Positions 56,103 through 64,000 of a stretch of 64,000 nt of DNA are shown piece after piece. How positions within the stretch are numbered: the first letter of the stretch is position 1; every line of letters starts with the position of its first letter. Origin of the DNA: Heterodera schachtii. Taxonomy: Eukaryota; Nematoda; Chromadorea; Rhabditida; Heteroderidae. Location: contig SIJG01000006.1 of NCBI GenBank assembly GCA_023374025.1, forward strand, positions 3,173,691 through 3,237,690, read 5' to 3'. Position numbers and translations under genes: made by a program. Below the pieces are notes generated by a model. The model ran no database searches, was not told where the DNA came from, and worked only from the letters and a program-made list of their open reading frames with translations.

Positions 56103-56457
56103 ATGTTTTTCTTCATCTTGAAATTGAATCGGTTTGGAATGGTAATTTTTTTTTATTTGGAAAAATTTATTATGATGGATATTTTCTCATTAAAAGTAAA
56201 AAAGTTTCAAATAATCTTGTATTTAATAATAAAAAATATTTTTCCAAAATTATTTGTGTTGTCCACCGGCACAACATAATTGGCTACGCCCGAACTCAAC
56301 CAAGACCAATGCCATCAAACAACAGCAGCTACAGAATCCACACAATTCAAAACGTCAAATTTGCACATTGCCGGACATTCATCAATTTTCGGCAGATGCC
56401 CGGGTTAACAGCAGTCAACGGCGTAAAAAATGGAAATTATTGATATTTATTGATTAA
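56103..56457 (+). CDS. ORF and 180-bp GC-rich coding island
   Basis: ATG 56103 opens a 58-codon frame (MFFFILKLNRFGMVIFFYLE ... KLFVLSTGTT) ending at 56279. It overlaps a striking island at 56254-56430 (about 46% GC) that is open in two plus frames. One reads CCPPAQHNWLRPNSTKTNAI, then KQQQLQNPHNSKRQICTLPD. The other reads VVHRHNIIGYARTQPRPMPS, then NNSSYRIHTIQNVKFAHCRT. A donor-like GGC|GTAAAA lies at 56422. Upstream there is no AG acceptor. The minus strand also has an open piece (GHLPKIDECPAMCKFDVLNC). Real coding origin is likely; frame and gene are unknown. Confidence 0.33.
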
Positions 56458-57760
56458 AAAAGATTGGAGCTAATTACATGAAAAATGCGAAAAATTTAAA
56501 AGTATTATAAATTTATTTGAATATAATATTTTAAAATTATAGCTAAAAATTAAACTTATAATAAATTCAACCACCATTTAAAAGCAATTAATGCTTGGTT
56601 AAACTTTAATAAAATGGAATTATTAAAGCATTAAAACCTAAATTCTAAAAGATAGCTAATCATAAAATATATGAGAGAAAATAAATCCTCAGTTTTATTT
56701 TGAAATGAAACTCTTTATAACATTTCAACATAAATTGTGTGTCAATTGGTAAAAAAACACAAAAAAACAACAAAATAAAGTAAAAATAAACATCTTACTT
56801 ATAATATAGACTAGGTTTTCTATTATAAATATATACAATTTATTAGTGATTAAACAACGAAATTATTGTTATTTGAAAACGTATAATGTATAAAAGAAAT
56901 AATTTCTGACTAGTGCAAATATGATATACTTAATAATTATCTGATTTTTTTACTGGAGCGCAAATGTAGCTTTATAAAACAAAAGAACAAAATATTTAAA
57001 GTTAAAACGTACTCACAAGCACCAATTGTGCATATTCGCGCACTCAATATGAACATTTAAACTTCTTCAACTCCATGAAAAATTGTGTTTGACTATTTTT
57101 TAAATTGTATTGAAATTTCATTTGAAAATTTAACAATTACTTAGTGCTTTTATTTAATTATTAATTTCATGACCAGAGCGCGCCATAACCAGAGCAGGTT
57201 CATCATTTAAAAAGTCATCTATTGATATGTTTGAAATAATGAATAGACTGTTTTTATTTAAAAGTGAAACTTTTTGCTTTATTTTATAATGTATTTAAAA
57301 ACTAATATTAAGTTCAAGCCGATAGCGACGGAAAATTAAACTTATCTCGTCAATTATTTATGAAATATTAAAAATTAATTAAAACTCAAATAAAAATATC
57401 GACTTCTCAAAATAAATTGGTAAATGCTACATTTATTTCAATAAAATTTCGTTGGGGAAACAAAAATTAATTACATAAATTACGAAAATAAATTCAGAAA
57501 ACTGAAAAAAGCTCAAAAAGACTTAATGAATGAAAATTTTGTATTTGAATATTAATGTGTTCAATTTAAATTATCCGAATGTGTAATATTATGCGAATAA
57601 AAATAAAATAAAAATGATTGATAAGAAACCCTAGTAATAGTTCATTAATTTTGTTTTAAGATTTTAACAACAATTATTAAAATAAATTTGTCAAAATGGA
57701 ATTTTATTTTTAAATTTATACAACATCATTTAACGCATTTTTAAAAGTGAAGGTTTTTTT
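56458..57760. other. A-rich block
   Basis: A-rich on the given strand with no convincing island. Small GC patches lie near 57010-57050 and 57170-57200 (GACCAGAGCGCGCCATAACC) without usable frames. Confidence 0.5.
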
Positions 57761-57840
57761 AACAAAATATTAAAATTTTAATTTTTACTTATTTCAATTA
57801 TTACTCGCGTTTTAAATTTATTTCTTAAAGCGTAAAATAA

Positions 57841-57981
57841 ATCCATCCTGTCAGTTATTTCTTTCTTGAACAATTAGTCGCTTTTTTCGTCATGTATTTC
57901 CTTCAGCAATTATTCTTTTTTATACATTTAATTTCACAATTCAATGTGTTTTTTAATTCTTTATCTTTTTTAAATTTATAG
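57841..57981 (+). CDS. Coding-like ORF, 46 codons, hydrophobic
   Basis: A plus frame after TAA reads IHPVSYFFLEQLVAFFVMYF, then LQQLFFFIHLISQFNVFFNS and LSFLNL to TAG. The first third is GC-elevated. ATGTATTTCCTTCAG inside could also be an acceptor. It would be a membrane segment if translated. It is unidentified. Confidence 0.28.
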   Translation: MHPVSYFFLEQLVAFFVMYFLQQLFFFIHLISQFNVFFNSLSFLNL

Positions 57982-58430
57982 TTTTTTTTTTAATTAATAA
58001 TTATTAATTAAGAGATATGTTGATGTGTTTTCATCCCTATCTTCATTGTAGGATTTTTATCGTTTAACATTTCAAAGAATCATAATATTCCTGTTTTTAT
58101 TTGATTAATATATTTATTTTTCTATAAAAATATCATTATATTTCAGGTTTTATTTAAAAAATTTTCCCTCAATTCTATTATAATGAATTTTTTGGTCTTA
58201 GGTAATTTAATTTGTGATTTTTTTTATTAAAATAAATGTATTATTCGATAGAAATGATCTAATAGTTTTCACATTTTTCAATTCATTCCTATACTTTTTT
58301 ATTATTTGATTTAATCTAATCGTCGATTTTCCATTTTATTATTATTAGTTCTTATTTAATTTTTTGCGTATAATTTGAGCATATATATAATTGATTAAAT
58401 TTTTTCTTATTAAATAATCTATTGCTATTA

Positions 58431-58508
58431 CTTATTATATTTACATGTAAATTATTTTTATTTTTATTTTCTTATTATATTTACATGTAAAATATTTTAT
58501 TTTTATTT
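58431..58508 (+). repeat. Two-copy tandem repeat, period 40 bp
   Basis: CTTATTATATTTACATGTAA followed by an A/T tail occurs at 58431 and 58471 with minor differences in the tail. Confidence 0.8.
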
Positions 58509-58818
58509 CCTTTTGAGAACTATGCTTAATTTTATGACAGAATTTTGAAGTAATATTTTATATAAATAGAATCTTGTAGAATATTAAAATTTTTGTTTAT
58601 ATTTAAGCAATTTTGTTTTTAGCATGTTAATTTTTATGATATTAAATCGCTTGGAAACTTATTGTTTTCATTCATTAGATAATATGATTTATTTTTTATA
58701 TTAATTAGTGCGTAAAATGTGAATTCCCCGCTAACTGAAAAGACTTGGTGCTTTTTTGTGTCTATATTTTATTTATTATTATTTTTGCTCTGTATTTTGA
58801 ATTATTATTCTTCTAAAG

Positions 58819-58888
58819 TCAGGATAGCATGATTAACATGAGTGTTGAAAATTTTACTTCAAATCCATTGGCTGGGAAAGGGCTGGCG
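58819..58888 (+). CDS. Candidate internal exon with good splice sites
   Basis: Acceptor TTATTATTCTTCTAAAG is followed by one base and QDSMINMSVENFTSNPLAGK, then GLA and donor GCG|GTATAG. GC is about 42% and drops on both sides. Codons are RNY, and the block is T-rich. It is one of the clearest exon candidates. The peptide is unrecognised. Confidence 0.42.
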
Positions 58889-59150
58889 GTATAGAGACGA
58901 CCTTTATTAAACTTGTTTCACATTTAATAAAAAGTGGATTTGCATAATACTATCACAAATTATCTAATGATTTCGGTAAATAATATCACTTTTATTGTGC
59001 ATTTTCCTCCGACCAATTGCTGCTATTTTCTTCAATAAATTATTTACAAATTTGTTTGTCCACATTTATTTTTATTTGTTGAAAATACTCAACATATATT
59101 TATAAAGATCACTTTTTTTTTATCCGTATTTAAAACTTTCGCCATTAATA

Positions 59151-61792
59151 TATATTTTGAAGATAATTAAATAAAATTATCTTGTAAATTAATATTTTAT
59201 TAAATATTGAATAAAACCAAAAACAATTGCAATACTAAAACCTTTACAGTACCAACACACATGGTTAAATTCAAAAAATCAATGCAAAATATAATTTTGT
59301 TCATCTCTAAATAAAAATTTCACTTATTAATCTTCGATAATAATTAATTTAGTCAATATTTCTTTATTAACGATATACATTTGAAGGGAATTGATTTAAA
59401 ATTACTTTTAAAATTCAATTTGATATATATAACTAATTTTATAAGACTAGAGCAAAGTCATGTTGAAGCAAAAAACCAGGGCTGACACGTGGTGAGATGC
59501 AAAATAAGAGCGAGAAGACAAAAAAATTTATTTGATAATTATAGAAAAAACTTAATCTTTTTGCAAGATGAATATAAAAATTGAAAATGCAAAAGATTGT
59601 ATACGTTATGTTAAATTCATAAGTGTAATGAAAATAATTAAAAATTAACAAATTCTGGAAACAGTTAAATGTAAACGGTTTAAAATATTAACAAGATTTT
59701 TTTGTTTCACCACTCGCTTCATCAGAGTATTTCCGAAATACCAATATCGTCATTGTATTTAAAATATTTTTTAAATGAACTTAATTATTTGTAATATGCT
59801 GAATTAAATTTTGCTATTGTTTTTGTACAATGAATATATTAGGTATTTTGGTTTTTTAGAATTTGTATATTAAAATTTTTGAATAAGGAAAAAATATATG
59901 TATAATTTATAGTAAGTTTTTTCAGTTCACTTATTGTTTAATATTTTTGTTGATATAAAGAAAATATAATTGTATTTTTCTGACTTTCAAAAAGGGTAGT
60001 TATATTCAGGCGACAAAATAGTCGAGCATGTTCGGCTCATTAAATAGAAATTTATTTAAATAATATATAAAAATGTCGATAACTACACTTGTTATATAAA
60101 AATGTCGATAAACTACACTTGTAAGTAAAATCCTTCTACTTTAAACAAGTTTATTCTATACGATTACACGTATTTTTAAAATTAATTAGCAAATATGACA
60201 ACAATGGTAAAAAGGATAACAAGACTTATTCTCGACTATCATTTCATCGATATTAACAAAGTTTAAACATTAAATATCATTGTTATATTTCAATTTTTAA
60301 ATTAATAGGCCAGAAGCTTCGGTGCTTGTTTCAACAGAATTCGATTGTAAATTTCGTATAATTTTAAGAATACAAGATTTTATTCAAATTTTAAAGAAGT
60401 GAATTTATTATTTAAATAAAATTTTAAAATACTTATTATATTCAAAACGATGTTGCCGATTAATTCAATGCATTTAGACATTTGTTCATATTTACAAGAT
60501 TTTATTTTTAAAATTGCCAACTTTTATTCTTCATTGATAAAATTGGATAAAAAAAATTTTAAATGCACAAAGAAAAAATATTTGTAAATAATAAAATCTA
60601 CCGACAAAAAACCTAGTTATAAAAGAATTAAAATAATAAATTAACAATATTTTATTTATATTGGTAAGAATTTAAAGACGAACAAAGCTAACTAAGCGAA
60701 AAACCGAGCATGAATCATGTTGGGAATTTATTGTTAATTATTATTCACTTAAACAATTGCATCAAAAATTAAATTCATTAACAGAATAAAGTATATAAAT
60801 ATAACAATAAATTAAAAATGCAATTGTTTTTATAAATTTATATAATTTTTTATTGACAAATTTCGATTAAAATAAAACATCATTTTTGGTAAAATACTTA
60901 AAACCCAAAGAAAATAAAATAAATAATTTTATGGAGTTGCACTCTGACTTAGAACGATATAAAAAGCTACTAAGACTCGATTTTATAAATAAATATTTAT
61001 CCATCCAATTAATTTGGTGTTTAATAATAAAATTTTTTTAATAATTACCAGTTTAAAAAAATTGTTTTTATTAATAAATAATAGCTATTAAAATGGATTT
61101 TAATGACTACAGGAGAAATTAAAATTTTGCAAAATAATTGAAATATAAATTAAATAAAGCGTTTTTTAAATAAAACAATGGAATTATTAATTTATAAAGC
61201 TTAAAATTGTTTGCAAAATGAGAACATTATTGAATGGCTACGGTTTTAAATAAATTAATATATTAGCAAAAAATGCTTTGAAAACATTTAACTGCATACT
61301 CGCATTATTTAAATAAATAATGAAAGGGAAAAAATTTAAAAAGATTTCTATCGAACACTCATAGAAATAAATTTAAAAATACATTATAATAAAAATAATG
61401 TGAACCTAAACGCTTAAAAGAAAAAACGAAATTTGATAATTATTCAATTGATGCAGAGAAACAAGCAAAATAAAGATAAATAATAATGTAAAATATTTTA
61501 CATTGTTAAATTTATTAATTTCCCAAAAAAAAATTCCAACTAAAATATTAATTTGATTTTACTAAAAAACAGAAAATAAAAAAGATATAGTAAAGTAAAA
61601 AGTTATCATCATATTATGGGTAAAACTAAAAATGATTTACAGAAAGTAAATGGTGTAAATCTGCAAGAATTATGGCAATTATAAAATATAACTTTATTAA
61701 TAAAAAAAAATAATTATGAATGCTGGAATTTGAAGATTTAAATAAATCAAATATACTTATTTCTAAGAAACATTAAAATATGAAAAATGTAT
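59151..61792. other. Mostly A-rich block
   Basis: A-rich except for a T-rich pocket at 59.66-59.98 kb. A GC patch at 59990-60050 is open on both strands (minus SRTCSTILSPEYNYPF; plus RVVIFRRQNSRACSAH). A near-perfect 31-bp tandem repeat (AAAATGTCGATAACTACACTTG) lies at 60063-60120. Nothing else is recognisable. Confidence 0.45.
59439..59651 (-). CDS. Coding-like frame, 70 codons
   Basis: A minus frame without ATG is AT-driven and Tyr/Phe-rich at first, then FFVFSLLFCISPRVSPGFLL and QHDFALVL to a stop. The last 28 codons are GC-elevated. On plus the same patch reads SKVMLKQKTRADTW. The late part may be an exon; no good acceptor was found. Confidence 0.22.
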   Translation of the reverse strand: MLIFNYFHYTYEFNITYTIFCIFNFYIHLAKRLSFFYNYQINFFVFSLLFCISPRVSPGFLLQHDFALVL

Positions 61793-61800
61793 ATATTAAA

Positions 61801-62485
61801 TCGTGTTGCGATTTTTGCGCCGCGACATTTGCGCTGTACAGCAAAAACGGACATTTGTGCCGCTCAGCAAAACTGACACTTGCGCCGTAAAATTTGCGCC
61901 GCAGACAATTGCGCCGGGACACTTGCGCCTCGGCACTGCGCCGCCCAGTAAAATAGACACTTGCGCCGCTCAGTTAAAATTATATTTTTAAATATTCTTC
62001 CAATTTAAAATTAATCAAAATACTGTGCAACGACAAAAAAGCTAGCTAAATTAAAAGAAATGCAAAAACTAATCAAAGATTAGACATTTTGCTTTTTTTT
62101 TTGATGGAAGAAGAAATGATTCTGGCCTTTAATGTTTTGAGTGATAAGCCGCATTTATTGCACATCAGTATTGTCTACTAAAATGCTCGGTAAGTCCAAA
62201 AAAATTTTTTTCGGGAAAAATCGACATTTGACTTTTAGAGGGGTTGAATAATACAAGGCCCTCTCCAATTAAAGGCCCTATAGAAGGCCTGGGAATTCAA
62301 TTAGTGAATTTACATTAGATATTGACTTTAATTTAAATAACCGATTTTGGAATGAACGGTGGGTGCAAGTGGGTTTTTGGGCGGCGCAAGTGTCGGGGCG
62401 CAAATATTCATTTTAACTGGGCGGCGCAAGTATCGAGGCGCAAATATCGCAGCGAAAATGTCTGCGGCACAAAAGTCGGTACACC
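61801..62485 (+). mobile_element. Fold-back element FB3 with arrayed terminal repeats
   Basis: The left arm (to about 61975) has degenerate units GACATTTGCGCCGC separated by CAG(T/C)AAAA spacers. The right arm (about 62375-62480) is the inverse. Termini CGTGTTGCGA and GGTGTACCGA agree with FB1 and FB2. An 8-bp duplication ATATTAAA lies at 61793-61800 and 62486-62493. The centre holds a 25-codon ATG frame (62104-62181, MEEEMILAFNVLSDKPHLLH...) followed by a donor-like CTCG|GTAAGT (62188-62195). Arms are more diverged than in FB1 and FB2, suggesting an older insertion. Longer frames here are array artefacts. Confidence 0.8.
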
Positions 62486-62493
62486 ATATTAAA

Positions 62494-64000
62494 ATACAAT
62501 TTAAAAAATATAAACTACTTATTATTATAAATCATGGATAAATATACTTTTGCTGGCAGTTTGGGCCTGTAACATAAATTAAGCTGCTATTTTGTAAATA
62601 TTTAAAAGATTTCTAACTTTTAAACTATTAACATGTTTTCGTGTGATTAATAATCATAAATATTAATTTATGACGAGTATATGGTAAAAAAATTGTCATG
62701 AACAAAAGTGAAAATAATCACAAAATAAATAGCTATTTGGCGAAATATAATATTAAAACCAACAAATTTAATGAATTGGAAAATATGATATAAAATAAAC
62801 CTACGAATTCTAAATCAAATGCTCTCATAAAGAAAAAAGGATTAAAACACAAAAAAGGCAATATAATCAAGCAAAAATGATTTTAATGTAAAATATTAAT
62901 AACTAAAAAAACAACAATGAATTTTATTTTTATCACAAAGATAAAGATATAGGTGTGAACATTTGGAAATGGAAGAAAGTTATATTGTTATTTATACAAG
63001 AAAATAAATACAAAATGATAAAATTAATATAATTATTTAAATCATATGACAGACTTTAATTAAATAAACACCAATATGAATGGCACTTTGGCTTCATCAC
63101 TTAATCCATACGGTGATTAAACAAGAAAAATAAAATAATAACTAAATAATACTTCTACTAAATTGAAAAATTTAATAATAATACAGCTTTTGAATAAATA
63201 ATTATTAAAAAAACTTTTATTTTATAAAATAAAATATATTTTGGTTGAGTCAAAGATAATTTAAAACAAACTAATAAATTTGAACATTTATTTAGAGAAG
63301 CTACACAATAGTGAAGTTTTCGTATCAGATAAAACATTTAAAAACCTAATGCTTAATCAGGGTAAATATTTTTACCTATGTATACTAATACAATTTAAAT
63401 AAAGTTTAACCAATTGCTGAACCAAAAAGTTCCAATTAAAAATTAATTAACACAAAAAGTAATTATAATATATAAAATTTAATAAAAAAACAAAGCAAAG
63501 TTTAATCACCTGGATAACAAAGAGATAAGAACCATCAAGTGAAATTATAAATCTTCTATAAGTAAAAATTATTTAATAAAATGCAATTTAAGCAAGAAAA
63601 AAACTATGATATATTTCGCTAATAATTGCATTTAATTTTTAAACGAGCTAGTAAAGCGTAATGTCATTTATACATTCGGTGGCACTTAAGAGAATATAAA
63701 ATTTAATATATTGATATTTGAATACCTATTTTTATTGGAATTATGTAAATAATTAATATAAAAGGAAGAACATTTATCGAAATCATTTTATTTGGAAGCT
63801 GTTAATAAATATGTCATGAAAGCTTAAAAATGATTCCTTAAAAACAAATTGTTGTATTAATAATTAAAAATATTTGTATCAAAGAGTTATTGATAATAAA
63901 TAAGTAGTATCTCAATTAGAAAATTAAGGAAATCAACAATTTTTTTAATTAGAGCTTGTCACCATGCATGGCGATATCATTTATTAAGACGGTTAAATAA
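62494..64000. other. A-rich block
   Basis: A-rich on the given strand with no island that I would call coding. It carries the second copy of the 25464 repeat at 63523-63672. Confidence 0.5.
63523..63672 (+). repeat. Dispersed repeat (partner 25464-25619)
   Basis: This is the second copy of the 25464 repeat in the same orientation, with substitutions and small deletions. Its ends show no inverted termini or target duplication. Confidence 0.7.

Larger units (their letters stand above)
57761..59150. other. T-rich block
   Basis: T-rich, with two plus islands listed separately and a 40-bp tandem duplication at 58431-58508. ATG 58022 opens a short frame MCFHPYLHCRIFIV. Confidence 0.5.

Noticed and set aside
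16628..60120. CRISPR-like direct repeats
   Set aside because: The local repeats have two copies without spacers, and the fold-back arrays have no unique spacers. The genome is eukaryotic.
61803..62541. 62- and 60-codon frames at the ends of FB3
   Set aside because: They fall on the degenerate arrays of the fold-back arms.

Overview
The window is eukaryotic DNA of extreme composition (roughly 80% A+T by eye). It has no operons, ribosome-binding sites or bacterial gene density. It carries a spliced-style Mutator-like (MULE) transposase remnant, hAT-like short inverted-repeat elements with a tRNA-derived insertion, and fold-back elements. An invertebrate animal with long AT-rich introns fits best, but nothing here fixes the phylum. 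Apart from the transposase fragment no protein was recognised. All other coding calls are short coding-like islands (about 35-48% GC against a background near 18%), judged by open frame, purine-N-pyrimidine codon pattern and splice-site context. They are leads, not gene models.

Layout. 1-5.6 kb: AT-rich DNA with alternating A-rich and T-rich blocks and small coding-like islands. 5.70-5.94 kb: GC-rich palindromic tandem repeat. 6.1-9.16 kb: a first-exon candidate inside a perfect-looking 1,527-bp tandem duplication. 9.2-13.3 kb: T-rich, with terminal-exon candidates. 14.06-14.80 and 16.98-17.93 kb: two copies of one hAT-like element, the second carrying a SINE-like insertion and a GC-rich hairpin segment. 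20.2-21.1, 29.2-30.2 and 61.8-62.5 kb: three fold-back elements whose terminal inverted repeats are arrays of a 14-15 bp unit with core ACATTTGCG, each flanked by an 8-bp target duplication. The middle one holds what looks like a captured gene fragment. 27.2-28.9 kb: two neighbouring long inverted repeats. 33.2-33.8 kb: MULE transposase remnant. 34-39 kb: A-rich with minus-strand islands. 39.2-46.2 kb: T-rich with plus-strand islands. 46.3-50.9 kb: A-rich. 50.0 and 51.9 kb: a 764-bp direct repeat pair. 53-59 kb: the densest run of plus-strand exon candidates. 59.2-64 kb: A-rich plus the third fold-back element.

Two patterns tie the window together. First, the sequence is cut into blocks of 1-8 kb that are strongly T-rich or strongly A-rich on the given strand. 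In T-rich blocks the best splice-flanked islands read on plus, and in A-rich blocks many read on minus. This is what pyrimidine-rich introns of oppositely directed genes would give. Second, the mobile fraction is dominated by non-autonomous DNA elements with 8-bp target duplications. The MULE remnant is the only transposase trace in the window, so it is a possible but unproven relative of their mobiliser.
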